Source: Dermacentor variabilis
Lineage: Eukaryota > Arthropoda > Arachnida > Ixodida > Ixodidae
Direction: 5' to 3'
Length of the DNA: 64,000 nt
Assembly: GCF_050947875.1 (NCBI RefSeq)
Contig: NW_027460335.1
Location: forward strand, 9,439,928-9,503,927
Shown in pieces: positions 42,440 to 55,419 of this stretch. Both the position numbers and the translations under genes were made by a program. Below the pieces are notes generated by a model. That model ran no database searches, had not been told where the DNA came from, and worked only from the letters and a program-made list of their open reading frames with translations. Numbering within the stretch: position 1 is the stretch's first letter; each line of letters begins with the position of its first letter.

Positions 42440-45400
42440 TTTAGTCAAAGCTGTCCTACTATATATATTGGCAACCGCTGGCACTCCATGACGGAGGAGG
42501 ATGTTGTGGACGAAAAAATTTGGAGACATCTGCTGCGGTTGCGTTTGAGAGGGCCTTTCTTTTGGAGTAGCGTGCTAGGTAATCGGTAGCGACCACAATC
42601 CACCAGTTTCCGAAGGCAAACGTAAGGAATGGTCCTAGCAAATCGATACCAAACTCATAAAACGGCGTCTTCGGTGTGGCTATTGGCTATAGCAGTCCTG
42701 CTGGTCCCACATGTGGAGTCTTATGTCGTTGGCAGTCGCCACATGTGTGGACTTACTGCTCAACAGTCTTGGGGAGACATGGTTAGTAATAAGAACGGCG
42801 GATGCGTTCCAACCTACGTGTGTAGCCTAGGTCTCCGGACGATAGTTCTTCGTTGCAGGCACGTAAAATATGGTCACGAAACGAGCTCGGCGAAACTAGC
42901 AGGTATGTAGCTTGCGTATAGTCACAGTTTTTATATAGGATGCCATCTCGGGAAGAAAATAAGGCTAGCGAGCATGTTAATCAGTGAAGAAGACTTAGTG
43001 AGTACCCTTCCAGGTAGTCGATAAGATAGCTGAGCATCAAGTCGCCGCGTTGTTGTCGAGCCAACTCAGTTGATGATACGGCAGAAAGAAAAGTTCTTCT
43101 TCAAGGTCAGCATAGGGATTCCGACTGGTGCAAGTGAGGGGCAGTCAGCGTCGGTGTGTTTATTGGACTTGTGAATGATCGTGTCGTCAAATTCTTGCAG
43201 TCGAAGGCTTCACGTGCCCGACGACCGGAGGGATCCCTGAGATTTGCGAGCCAGGAAAGAGAATGGCGGCAGGTGACTGCTCTGAATGGGCGTACAAATA
43301 TGGCTGCCCAAACTTTGCTACGCCTTAGACAACAGCTAAGTATTTTTTTTTTTGCAGAGTAGTTTTTCCACTCCGCAACATGCGATCCACACAGATGACG
43401 TGCGGCTCACATAGGTAATCACACGCTCGACGCAATTTTGCCCCTGAACCAAGACAGTTCCAAGTCCGGCCTTACTGGCGTCTGTGTGCAAATCCGTATC
43501 AACGTTCTAGTCGAAGTGGCCGAGTACAGGTGGGCCTTGGAGAAGGCTTCGGAGGAAATAGAAGGCGTGACGCTGATCCTGACTCCAAAAAAACGCGACG
43601 CCTCCTTTCGTAAGTTGGTTTATGGGTTCAGCGACATTTCCAAAATTTTGGACAAAGTGTCGATAGTACGTACAGAGCCCAAGAAATCGGCGGAGATCGC
43701 GATTATTTGCTAGCACGGCAAACACGGTGCCGGCGTTCCTTTTGTCAGTGCCTCGGCGGATGCCGACATGGGTCCCAAAATGAACAAGAAACTTCAGTTA
43801 TTCGTACCCACAATGGCATTTCTCTGGGTTTAGAGAACGTCCCGCCGTTCGACAGTTGTCTGCTGGCGCTGCACGTGATGTTCAAACGAGTCCAAATAGA
43901 GTACCACATCTTCTAGATAAACGAGACAGGATTAGCATTTCAGCCCCAGAAAGAACGAACTCCATCATTCTTTGAAAAGTAGCTGGCACCGAGTGCAACC
44001 TAAAAGGAAGGACGTTGAACTCGTTGAGGCCTTCAGGAGTAATAAAATCATTTTTTTTGCGATCACTGGCGTCAAACGCGATTTGTTGATAGCCACTGCG
44101 TAAATCTATGGAAGAAAAGTATCCACGATTGCGAACACGATCTAAGGAATCATCTATGTGGGGCGAAGGTCAAACGTTTTTATTCGTGATCTTGTTCAAT
44201 TTTCGATAATCGACGCAAAATCGTACGGCACCATTTTCTTGTTTACTAACATAAGTGGCGAAGCCCCGAGACTGGTCGATGGCTGGATGACGTGGTTTGT
44301 AAGCGTCTGCTGAACTTGGCAAATAATAGCGTCTTATTTTGTTTGCGACCCCTGATAGACACGTTGTCAAGGAGTAGATTGACGACGTTCCTCGGTAGAT
44401 TCGGTAACCATGCAATGCAGGGAAAGGGGTGACGGTTTAGCCTTCGTCGTTGTAGAAAAACTATCTTGGAAAGAACCGAGTACATGTAAAAGGCTTTCTC
44501 GTTGCGATGATGATTGGCTCGGCTTTACATTGGGAGTACACGTGAACACTGTTGCCGAATGGTCGCACGGCGAAAGAACAGCAAATATTGGCGGACCGCA
44601 GACGTCGACAATTTCGTCAAAGTAAGCAATGGCGGTTCATCGTGTCCAGCAGGTGAGCCTGTTGGTGAGCATGAGCAGGTAAGTTCGTGACCAGCAGGTG
44701 GGCGTGTTTGTTTCTAGGTGGAATAACGCCTCTGCCAACGCATACCTGGCGTGCAAGAAGGGAAGAGAAATTTCCCTCCGCAATTACAGCGTCAGGAACG
44801 TCCTGTTCATATTCACAAAGAAAAGGGGCCCTCACAGCAACTCACGTAGGTCAATGATTGCCCCGTATTGACGAAGAAAGTCCATACCAAGGATTATTCA
44901 GCGGGAGCAAACAGGTAGCACGAGGAAAGACCCCGTGAATGTTGGCGCACGGATTCGAATGCGTACCGTGCACATTGCAGATGGTATCTCCCGATGGCCG
45001 CCTACCATGCGCAACTGGGGCCCTTGCCAGGATGTGCTGACTTTCCTCAAATTAGATGCAAGTGCACCGTTCATAGCTAAATAATCGTCACCGGTGTCAA
45101 CGAGGGCAGGTAGAACATTATTATTAGCAAAGGCAGTGATGTTGGCAGAAACAATCTTATTACTGTAGCAAAATAACAAAAACCGGGACGGTCTTCATTG
45201 GGTCGTTGCGTCGAGAGAGGTTCTTCAAATATTCGTTGGAAAACATCTTCGACTCCAGAAGTCGCGGTTCCTAGCTTCCCCGGTAGGGAATGCCTGATCG
45301 AATGTTGAGGGGAGCGTAAGACACCGAGGGAAATTTGGTGACACGGAAAGATGAAGAGATGGTGATCGTGATTGGTGGCCCAGAACAGGAACCTGCTGGC

Positions 45401-46560
45401 CAGTCAGATACGCGTCGATTTCATGAGGACGCAAACCATAGTGTGGGCACCGCGCGTCAGAGTAAAAGCCGCGGAGACCTAGCTGATGGTACTAATCCTA
45501 ATCGCGGTGCACGTGACCCACTTCGCCACAGTGATAGCAGAGCGTACGGTTAGCCGACGAGTGCCGTACACTTGCCTTAGAACCGCAATGTCTAGGTCCA
45601 GGTGGTAGATACATAGGTATGTCGGGTACCTTGAGCGCAGTGGTAAATGCGAATGGGTGTTCGAGAACAGAGGTGTAGCCTCACCAGCTGTCTGCATGAT
45701 GGGATCTGTAGGCGGTGGCGTAGGAGCGCTCAATACCACCGCATACGTTAGGAAGGGGATCTCAGGTCTTGGTGGTGCCAGTGGTTGCACCGTCTGTCTG
45801 ATTTTACTCTGTATGACTTCTACAAGTGCTGTCACAGGGGGTTGGGGTCCCACTGCTTGGACTTGCCACAGTTCATCGCGCACAACACGTTGTATGAAGT
45901 CTGCAAGGGACTACTCGCTGTCGAATCCAATAGAGCATGCACTAGCCGTGATGTCATGGCGTTCGTACTGTGACGACCCGTGTGACAGAGCGCGCTTCAT
46001 CGTGGTTGCTTGACTCACAAACTCGGCCATAGTTCTTAATGGACTGCGTACGAGTCCAGCAAAAAGGTGTTCCTTGGCATCGCGCATTAAATATTGCGCC
46101 TTATTTTCTTCGGGTGTTCCAGGGTTTGCACGCCTGAAAAGACGAAGCATGTAATCCACAAAGATCGAGACACTCTAATTTGGCCGCTGGTTCCTAGAAG
46201 ACATGGCTTGTTCAGCGCTCTCCTTTCTTGCAGCGTGGCGGTACGCATCGTGGAGCTGGAGATTAAACTCTTGCCATGTCGGAATGTAACTCTAATGGTT
46301 CTCGTACCACGTGTTTGCCGAGTCTTCCAACGCGAAGTAAACTCTCCACAGCTTGAGAACATCGTCCCATTTGTTGATGCTGGCAACGCGATCGAAATGG
46401 ACGAGCCGGTCTTCAACATCGTCAAAAGTATATCCGTGGAATGGTCTGGGTGTCTGGGGCGCATGGGAAACATGAGGAAGAGCAGACTGGGCATGGTAGG
46501 TTCGGCTCGCCTGGTTTGTAGTCGTCGATGACATCATTGTTTCCAATCTCGATGACAAGG
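42440..46560 (-). pseudogene. Ty3/gypsy element, heavily decayed (gag to integrase)
   Basis: Minus-strand pieces in gypsy order: gag at 46558-45911 (RPFHGYTFDDVEDRLVHFDR, WRVYFALEDSANTW, LMRDAKEHLFAGLVRSPLRT), a protease-like segment at 45179-44898 (LPALVDTGDDYLAMNGALAS, with DTGD instead of DTGA), RT at 44549-44060 (AVRFCVDYRKLNKIT; GLRHLC), RT connection at 43725-43507 (RDLRRFLGLCTYYRHFVQNF), an RNase H trace at 43400-43150 (LSWLANLRDPSGR), and integrase at 42641-42459 (WWIVVATDYLARYSKRKALS). Each piece is in a different frame. No LTRs were detected. The gag and integrase pieces resemble those of 18747-24013, so the two belong to related lineages, this one older. Confidence 0.85.
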
Positions 46561-47649
46561 GAGCGAATCCTTAAAGTCATTGAAGTCCTTGAAGGCGGCG
46601 GCTGGTTCTTGCTGTGCGAGATGCGGTTCTCTGTAAGGGGCTAGAAGTGATCGCGGAAACATGAAGGCGAAGGTGCATTTGCCCAGAACTTCCACCTGTA
46701 ATGCCATGGGCGAAACAACAGACAGCCAAGCGTCCACGTCTATACAGGGACCAGACAAAGAAAAAAAAATGTTCACCTCCTCTTCATACCCCTAAATGTG
46801 CGCGTGCCGCAGTAGATGGCTCATATGTCATGGCATGTGTTCATATAAACACTGCGAGCTGGATGAAAACAAAACCTTTTCAGCTGTGTTTGGATGCATA
46901 CTATAAACTGCCGCAAATGAGAGTTTTGTCACTTGGTGTATATACAGCTGAAACAACCCTGGCGAAGCCACAGGACTCCTAATTGGCAAATCCCTTTGTT
47001 AGCTACCTCTAAATAGCTCAACGGTGTACGGCACGTGAAAAGGATTGTTAATAAATACGAAGCAAATTTTAGCGCGTTGACTTTTATTTGCATCCTGCCG
47101 TGGCTGCTTCCGGATTTCGCACACTACGCTGTAGAACTGCGGTTGCTGTCAATGTTCTACGTCAAACAACATTTACTGCAGATGGTAGGAGCAGTACTTG
47201 CTTTCTGCTTCAGTAGATATAGGTGCCTGCTTTTCTAGCTCTTGCTGTGACAACCGCTCCAATTTAACATTTAAAATTTGGCACGGAGGTTGCTTTATAG
47301 CTACGCAGTGTGAAACTTGTCTTTTTATGGTCTCCAGATTTTGTTACAGTTGAAATTGATTTCTGAAATTTTATGTTGACTAGTTGTGTGCGTCGAATGT
47401 GCGGTGGTAACTAAACGGGTGAATTCACTGCATTTTATGTCTGTGTTTTACAAGGACCAATCAGAAAATACTTGTCCATATAATGTATTAGCCAAAATAA
47501 GGCAACAGATGCATACAGGCCTATACAGATAATTACAAGCATACGTATTATTCTACTAGCATACACTATTTTTCCACATAGTCTCCACACGAGTTCAGAT
47601 ATTTGTCCTGTCACAGCACTAAATTTGAAATACTCGATGGTAGAATTCG
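46561..47649. other. unassigned DNA
   Basis: The first 200 bp may be untranslated 5' region of the decayed gypsy. Nothing else is recognisable. Confidence 0.35.
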
Positions 47650-47651
47650 TC

Positions 47652-47710
47652 CGGCCAACTGTAGAAGCACATCCATAAATACTTTGTTTAGCGCAATACA
47701 ACGGACACAA
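47652..47710. repeat. single arm of the palindrome-associated repeat
   Basis: CATAAATACTTTGTTTAGCG, then CAATACAACGGACACAAGAA and GGCGACAGGACAAGGCGC. This matches one arm of the palindrome at 58392-58507 with few differences, so the palindrome was built from two inverted copies of a dispersed sequence. Confidence 0.8.
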
Positions 47711-47954
47711 GAAAGGCGACAGGACAAGGCGCTACACTCTCAACTGACATCATTTTACTGCATCACTCCTTTATAGACCGCAGAAACTAGAGGAATATGT
47801 GCAGTGAGCACCATGTGCAGGAGCCACCAACATCCGATCACAAGAGTGCACTCCTGCGACAGAATCTAAAAAATTATATTCAGCACTGTACAAGTTTATA
47901 GATGGCACACTAATGCACTGCGACCCTATCCGTACAACCTAATGTACTGCTACC

Positions 47955-48105
47955 CTAACCGGTGTAGAACCACCGTTGGATGGCTGTTTTGGCTTCATCG
48001 TTGCACGCCAATCGCTGTCCTAGAAAGAACTTCTTCAGCGGACCGAAAACGTGGAAATCAATAGGAGCAATATCCGTACTCTATGATGGGTTGTCCAGAC
48101 TCCGT
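47955..48105 (-). pseudogene. mariner-type transposase C-terminal fragment
   Basis: On the minus strand LDNPS-x-STDIAPIDFHVFGPLKKFFLGQR followed by DEAKTAIQRWFY matches the third catalytic region of mariner transposases (usual HPPYSPDLAPSDYHLFGPLK, with the last catalytic Asp in DLAP). Only about 50 codons remain, with a stop in the first part. No terminal repeats were found. Confidence 0.8.
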
Positions 48106-48299
48106 CTTTGAAATTACCAGAGCATATTGGCCATTCTTACTGCCAGACTTCGTTGCTCGTAGGTTATGGACATGTGAAGCACAACTGCCATCTACAGCAG
48201 CGCCGTGTCGCAGAGCTACCGGCCGATAAAACCGGCCCGGTCAAAGAAGGGTCTACTGGTTGTAATGGAAATGTCGACTTTAAATTTACGGCCGTAACT
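48106..48299. other. short unassigned spacer
   Basis: Nothing recognised between the mariner fragment and the LINE 3' end. Confidence 0.3.
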
Positions 48300-49170
48300 T
48301 AGGTAGAAAAAAAGGGGCGAAGAGTTTGTGATTCATCCTCGTAAATTTCCTCTGCAATACCTTCTAAGAAATGAAATGATTTCTCTGGAAATTAAAAGAG
48401 AGAGAGATAGAACGAAATTGAAGACCGGAAAGGCAGGGCGGTTAACCAGATGCATGTCCGGTTTGCTATGGCGCACTGGTGGGAGGAGGTATGGGGACGA
48501 AGAGTGAGAGGAGAGAGAGAGCACAAGTTCGCGCACAGTGGAAGGTTCGCACCGAGTCTGCGCACGGTTCCCAAGACCTGTCGACTTGAGGTATTTCAAG
48601 AGTGCTTCCATGATTTTCTGTGCCATTGACGCGAATGGCCAGGGTGCAAGAATTTTCATTACGCAAAATGGTCTAGAGTCAGGTTAGTTCAGTGCTATCA
48701 AGAGAACTTCGCGCTCGACGACGTATTGGCGACAGTTACATAGGATGTGGTCAATCGTTTCTGTGGTTCCTCAAGAGTCGCACATGGGCGTATCCCCCAT
48801 TCCAATGCGGAACGAGCAGGCCTTCGTAAATGCCACGCCGAGCTAGAGGCGGCTCAATACTGTCGCATCAGACAGGAAACTTTCTGGTGGCACTTGTAGC
48901 TTTAAGGATGAATCCAGCCTATGAAGGCGACACTTTCGGATGTTGGGAGAAAACCAGTATTTGTGGATCATAGCTTTCGCCACAACATGAAGGTGTCTTG
49001 CTGCGTCGGGTCTTGATAGGGGGATTGGAACTGTTCGGGCATCCCGATGGGCAGACCGGGCTGCTTCGCCGGCGAGGTCCTTGCCAGCAATACCGGCATG
49101 TCCAGAGAGCCACTGGAATATATTTTCATGTCCTTTAGCGATAGCTGGATGGTGATCTCCTATTTAGTAT
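48300..49170 (-). pseudogene. R1/I-like LINE 3' end: RNase H end and zinc finger
   Basis: Minus-strand order: GHAGIAGKDLAGEAARSAHRD (RNase H end), IPLSRPDAARHLHVVAKAMI, RKCRLHRLDSSLKLQVPP, SRLRLGVAFTKACSFRIGMG, then a CCHC finger (MCDS-stop-GTTETIDHILCNC) with one Cys position replaced by a stop codon, VVEREVLLIALN and ALLKYLKSTGLGNRA. The 3' UTR includes GAGAGA-rich sequence. 5'-truncated and frameshifted. The family is shared with the 40130 fragment. Confidence 0.85.
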
Positions 49171-49689
49171 GTCAGCTGCTCATGAGTCCTATGATATATG
49201 GTAAAATGCAGACTCTGAAATGCGCCTTAAAGTCGCAAAAAATTACGCATTTCTGAGCTGTCTCTTGCAGCATATATTTGAAACACGCAGGGCAGCAAGC
49301 TCTGCCGCCGTTGATGTTGTCATGTGGCACAGTTTGAATTTTATTGCGGTTTTCGTAGCCGGAATGACAACGGCATCGAAGAGCTGGTATGTGAGACCGA
49401 ACCATCAGTATAGATGTGTATTCGGCCCCTTTATACGGGAACCTCCTCCAAGTTATCTAAGCCGCTCACGGCCATAAGGGAGCAGCTCCCAATCCGTAGC
49501 TCGAGAGGAGAACGCGGCCAGTAGTCGAGAAGGTGCAACCCATGAAGTGCGCGTCGTTACATTAGGTGCTAGTTCATGAAGCCGGAAAGCTGGGCGAGTT
49601 CGAATTGATGGCACTCTTCTAAAGCGAAGCTGTATACCTCTTCCTTCCAAGGAAACTTTTGTTTCGTTGTTAGCGTGGTAAGCAAAAAA
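49171..49689. other. unassigned DNA before the 78-bp array
   Basis: No gene. The open minus-strand frame 50106-49453 enters this segment but is driven by the adjacent minisatellite. Confidence 0.35.
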
Positions 49690-50083
49690 CTCCCATATCG
49701 TGGGCCGATCCCGAAGATAGTGCAATGCCAGGCCGACCCGCGGCGGAGGTGAAGCAGGCATTAAGCACTCCCCAAAGGTAGGCTGATACCGAAGATTGTG
49801 AAATGTCGGGCCGACCCGCAGCACAGGTGAAGCAGACGTTAAGCACTTCCTATACTTGGGCCCATCCCGAAGGTGGTGCAATGCCGGGCCACCAGCGGCG
49901 GAGGTGAAGGAGGCTTTAAGCACTCCCCAAAGGTGGGCTGATACCGAAGATTGTGAAATGCCGGGCCGACCCACGGCGGATGTGAAGCAGGCGTCAAGCA
50001 CTCCCCATACGAAGGCCGATCCCGAAGATAGGGCAATGCCGGGCCGACCAGCGGCGGAGGTGTAGTTCAGCATTAAGGGGCTC
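49690..50083. repeat. 78-bp minisatellite, about five units, alternating types
   Basis: The landmark (G/C)AAATG or GCAATG recurs at 49722, 49800, 49878, 49955 and 50033. Type A units read GATCCCGAAGATAGTGCAAT, type B units GATACCGAAGATTGTGAAAT, in the order A-B-A-B-A, so a 156-bp dimer is the higher-order unit. All share GCCGGGCCGACCCGCGGCGG and AAGCACTCCCC. The 26-codon period keeps a 217-residue minus frame open. This repeat type is familiar from tick sequences. Confidence 0.9.
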
Positions 50084-50627
50084 ACACACACAGCTAAGCT
50101 GGTCATCCTTTTTCACAGAGTGGAATGGCACTGAGATATTTTTTCTTCAGCAAACTCGAAGTTTAGGGCAACGGTAAAGTGTAAAGAAACAAGGCGATCG
50201 AACACTCGGAAACTAGTTAAGGGAGAATCATGGGTTCAGTTATCTAACAAAATAATTCTTTCAGCTTATCGCATGAATGTGTGTGCACTTTATGGGGATG
50301 TGACCATTTATGGTATCAAATACCACACCAAAATTGCAGTGGTAAACGCCGTAGGCGTTCCTTTCAGTGCTGCGGCACTACACAGCGTCGCGTCAAAAAT
50401 CTAGTAGTGTCAGAGTTTCTGAAGATATAGCCCTAGTACCTGAATATAGGCATAGTACCAGTAGGATAGCATGTCAAGAAGGTTAGGAACAGGTTTCTGG
50501 TAAGCTATCATTATGGCTCTTTCTTTTTTTTGCTGCATCAGCTCTTTTTACTTTCAATTCTTTGCGTTTTCAGCAACATGCTTTTTTTATTTTTGTGTGG
50601 GGTCTTACGAGCCGAAACCACTTTCTG
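50084..50627. other. unassigned DNA
   Basis: Nothing recognised. Confidence 0.35.
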
Positions 50628-50821
50628 ATTATGAAGCATGCCGTAGTGGAGGACTCCGGAAATTTCTACCACCTTGGGTTCTTAACATCCACCTAAATCT
50701 AAGTACATCGGTGTTTTCGCATTTCGCACACATCGAAATTCGGCCGCCTTGGCCGGGATTCGATCCCGCGACCTCGTGCTCGGAAGCACAACACAATAGC
50801 CGCTGAGCAACGACAGCGGGT
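50628..50821 (-). mobile_element. tRNA-derived SINE (Ruka-like)
   Basis: Minus-oriented copy: ACCCGCTGTCGTTGCTCAGC head, GGTCGCGGGATCGAATCC box B, CGATGTG in place of GATGGGGGCG, AGAAATTTCCGGAGTCC, and a tail near 50628. The internal part is slightly shortened. Confidence 0.9.
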
Positions 50822-52756
50822 ACTGCAACATGGTTTAGTTCGCACGCTTCATCGTATAGCAAAACATAATATTCTTAGTAGTTTGCACTGCCAGAAAAAG
50901 AAAGGGGTGGCGACGTTGCTCTATACGGGATCAGTTGTTAGCTTTCTGAAATTTTTAAAAATTGTTTGCAGCATATTGCATAATTCTTAGCTAGAGCTAG
51001 ATTATTCAAGCCGACATTACTAGCATTAGAAATTGAAACAATTATACGACTAACTAGCCAAAATTTAGTAATCAAATTCTTCATAATTACATTGTGGCGC
51101 ATATCACGATTTATGAATTGTAGCAGGTGAGATTGCAAGGGGGTTTCTAATTAAAATCGATGTGCAGGCTGAAATGAGTTTTGGGATATTATTTTCCGTC
51201 CTAAAGTATGAAACGAAATACATGCACGACTCGGTTACGTTTGTAATTCAATACATGAAAAAAGCGTTTTCTTAAGAAAGTGGGTGGAGCAACAACGCTT
51301 CTCGGTGGGGAATATGATGGCGCAAATAATAAAACTCGTGTCATTCTGGAACTTAATTCCAACTGTACACGCTTTGCGGACTCACCGGCTACAGATTGTA
51401 GCTTTCAGTATGTTCTGCAAGGTAAATAATTAAGTTGTAAGTGATTTTTTAAAATTATTGAGCATAGGTTTGTGTTTCTGGTGCAAGTAATTTCCGCATC
51501 TCTGAAGACTGCAATTGAAACACGATAATTATGTAATCTGCAACAAGAGATTTTGAAGCAATTCCAGAAAACCGAGAAACGAGCACTCGGTCTACAGCCC
51601 TATATCACAATGTCAGCGTACTTCAATATTTCACAGAACAAGAGAAGTTGAATGCCTTGCCATTTCGTACTTGAATGCTTGTATTGTACTTTTTCTGTAT
51701 CCAACTAGCTTTCTATTTATTGCTGTGCTTTTAAAATCCTCCAACCGCGTCTGTATCCAAATTTGCTGACTTTTCGAGCTACTGCTAGACTTTGGAGACG
51801 CCATCCGCCTCCGAACAACAGGAATAAGGGCATTTCAAGAGTTACTTGCTTGTAGGCACTAAAAGCACTGTTTACTAAATGTTCTCCACGCGCATTCTTC
51901 TGAAAACACTACATATTTACGAACCAGATTTTGAAAACAATCAAACAGGCTCTTAGATCGATGTATCATAAATTCGAAGATAGACGACGTTGTGGCTGTT
52001 GATCTTTCGTGTGACTTCACTCGCCACATCACTAAGCTTTAGATTTTGCCGAACCAAAACGAACAGCGCACAAATATGCGGTTCAATCTCGTAGAGTTAT
52101 ACTCAGGTGTAATGACAGTGAACAAGGGCTTTGAAGATGGGCTGATGAGCGAGGATGAACACGCATGCTACAATATTTTTTTCTTTCAAGAATTCATGCT
52201 GCAGACTACGACACGTTCCCTTTAGGTAAAACAGCAGCCCACAAAGCAGGGAAGCATGAGTGTCTGGAGAACTAGATAAGAGTACAAAGATAAATGATCA
52301 CACCAATATTACACGAATTTCTTCACATATGTCATAAAAATATATACTATGTTAGAAAACGGTGAACAAAGGTGTTTCTCAAGAAAACAATAACATATTT
52401 TACACTGGAGGTCGCACGCAGAGGCAGCAAATCACTAATCATATTTCTCATAAATGCACACAAAGCAAATCACTGCAAACCCCTTAAATCAGCGGCTGTT
52501 TAATGTATGTATACCTACTGATATCATGAATGCGTTGTGATTCTATGAGGTAAGATGTTTGATTTTATCAAACAGAAAGGTATTGTGTTGAAGGGAGACA
52601 CCAGCTTCTTATTCCAAGTGATTTCTCCAATCAGCAGCCGTTCATTGAAGTAAACGGTATTTTTCGCAAATATGTGGCATAAAATATGGAGTGTGGCAGG
52701 GTTTGATTATGGGGTCCACCGTATTTTAGTTCACGTAAATGACATAAATAACAGCA
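50822..52756. other. unassigned AT-rich DNA
   Basis: Almost 2 kb with no gene, inverted terminal repeat or family motif that I recognise. Confidence 0.4.
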
Positions 52757-53420
52757 ATATCATCAGAAGCCAGCAAACACTGACACCAAGAACAACATAG
52801 GAGAAAATACAAGCGCGTAATAAATGAAATCAAGAATCGATAAATTAATGAAAATGAAAGTGGAAGTAAACTCAACTTTACGCAGGTGGGGAATGATCCC
52901 ACAAATTTCGCATTGCGCGTGCGATGCTTTATCAATTTAGCTACGGTGGCGCCGTTTCCCCATCGACTTTCTTGGGTATTTATGTTTCTGTAGTACAACC
53001 CTGGCAGTGTTAGCCAGCGCCATTTCTCACAAACATTGGCGGCAGACGTGAAACATGCTTTTTGCCGCAGGCGTCCCGAGTACGTAATCATTTTGGGTGA
53101 AGGCAACTGGTCAATAAACCCAAACATGCTACCTGAAGGCATCAATGTTGCCTGATTCAAAACCCTCATTATGTAATAAGCGAGAAGATAGGGGGTTAAC
53201 TGAGGCGCCCAATTTTTATTAGTCATATCATAAGAAGCCAACAAACACTGACAGCAAGGACAACATAGTGGAAATTGCTTGTGCATAATATATGAAATAA
53301 AGAAACGCTAAGTTAATGGAAATGAAAGAGTGCATGAAGAAACAACAGGCCACAGGTGGCGAACGATCCCGCAAGCTTCGCAGGCTCACATCCTGCATCA
53401 GAATGTTAGAAATGTTATGT
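52757..53420 (-). repeat. tandem tRNA-derived repeat, about 1.4 units
   Basis: The landmark AGAAGCCA lies at 52765 and 53233 (468 bp apart). The first unit carries a tRNA-like core at 52881-52953 on the minus strand (TAGCTAAATTGATAAAGC box A, anticodon stem TCGCA/TGCGA, T-arm ending CCCCACCTGCG). The second unit stops inside the tRNA-like core at about 53382. The sequence between cores (CAGGCGTCCCGAGTACGTAA and GGCAACTGGTCAATAAACCC in plus orientation) matches the plus-oriented copy at 18300. Confidence 0.85.
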
Positions 53421-55419
53421 ACGTAGAGCGTTTCTGCGCTAATTTCAGTGTAGCTAGGCAACTGAAACCAAAGGACACAGCACAACTAAAAAATATCACC
53501 GTTGCGTGAACGTTAATGCACAGTTTACGAAACGTATCAGCTCCTGCCACTTAGCACACTGAAAGAGTTAAAGCGAAAAACACCAATGATGCTAATGAAC
53601 TACTGCCAAGTGAATTTTCGGAAGAATAAAAGCTTGTGCAGCGTATGTGTGAAGTAAGGAAGCACTGGAAATGCACATCGATGCTGCTTAACTGCTCGTA
53701 TGTGCTGCAATATCAACAAACCGACTAACAACTACGTCTTCTAAAACAAAATACAGGGAACAAAAACGTTTTCTTGAATCTGTCAGATTCAACCATACAA
53801 ATTCTGTGACATGTATAATTTGACTGCTTCTCCTCTACTGAAAGATTTCTTACATGATACGGGAATGATTATTGGACAAAGGCGACGAGTGTTATCTTCT
53901 GCATTTGCGATAAGGAAGCGGAACGAATAAGAGTTTCTTGTGCCGAATCTTGCACAATCTCCAAATTCGCAAAAAGGAGAAGTAGTGTCGCAAATGCTTA
54001 TGCTGCCTCAAATATTATCCTTCAGGTGCTAATGCCTGCAGCATGAGCAATTTAATTGGAGCAGTCGTGATTGGGTACTTCGCAAGCGTTTATTGACATT
54101 GCGGTGGCATCTGCATGAAAACCGCATCAGTGCAATGTGCTTCCACGGAAAAATGACTCACTCACCCATATTTGCTCTGCTATGGTTGCTTTCAGAAAGC
54201 TTTCAGCAGCACTTGGACTTTAAGCTCAACATGCAAAGCTCTCCACCGGCCGTTACATCTGTTGTCTCCTTGGAAGTCGATGCTGCTCGGTCACAATACA
54301 CGCAGGGACAATATCAGCCATAACAACCCGGACTAACAACATCCACATGAACTACAAGTTAAGCGCATGGAAAGAAAAAGCAATAGGCAACTGCGGGCAC
54401 AGATTTTGATGTTTCTCAGCCGTGCGCTATGCCCTCTGCTGTTCGGTTGTGATTGTTGCCAGACCTCGAGCAGAGCTCCCGCTTGGCATAATAGTAGAAA
54501 CATTCCAGCGGCAGTGTTTCCGAGCTTAAGCTGTGCAATTCGCATTTTTGTCGTTTTATAACGAAGAAAAGTGAGGGAAACAGACACGCACTTTAAATAA
54601 TGGGGTATTTGCTAAGTGCATTTAGGAATATTTTCGATATCAGACCGTTTTCTCGGTCGGCGCACATCATTCGAGTCGAGCGCACAATTTCAAGGTCATT
54701 CTCGGCAGAGAAATTGTGAAGTAGTGCCAATTAAACGCAACGACGTTTTGAGGGAAGTAGGCCAGTCGCGTCGACTTGTCTGAGTCGAGGATAACCTTAG
54801 CATAAATACGGGGGAAGCATACGGAGGTTAAGCCTGCGAAAGAAAGATTTCACAGTGTTTTATGCAGTAATCATAATATAACCTTACTCCATGGAACTAC
54901 CTCAGTGGTTGCATTTCAAACACCATTAAATTCTCAACTCTGACAAAGCATGGTAACACTCCTAACAAGGTACGACGCCCGTTCTTAGACGCTTCTAAAC
55001 AATTTTTCTGCAACTTTGATTAGCAAAGTATAAAATCCAGCTTTTCATTGCTCCATCAATGTTGAATTTATTTTCTATGTGAATCTACATCGTAATAGTC
55101 ATGAGCAATTAGGACAAGTCTTGCAGCGGCAAATTGATTAGTTTGCTGAGTCGAACTTTTGCTATTACTCTGGACACCGTATTTTCGATGATATCATGAA
55201 TGAATATAACCTTATTGCCGATTATAGTATCGTTTGATATTGTTGTTCCAATAATACGTCCTTATTCAGGCAATTATTTTTGAATTTCTCACCTTATAAT
55301 CACTACGGCGTGTGCTGTAATGAAATTGTGGATTTGGCACGTAAAATTCTGTCACTGTCGAAGAAAGCACCGTGCGAAAGGAGTCGTTCATGTTGTATAC
55401 CGGCAAGGACCACTAGCTA
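53421..55419. other. unassigned AT-rich DNA
   Basis: No recognisable gene. It separates two blocks of the same tandem tRNA-derived repeat. Confidence 0.4.

Noticed and set aside
49453..50106. 217-residue minus-strand frame
   Set aside because: Kept open by the 78-bp period (26 codons); no domain or signal.
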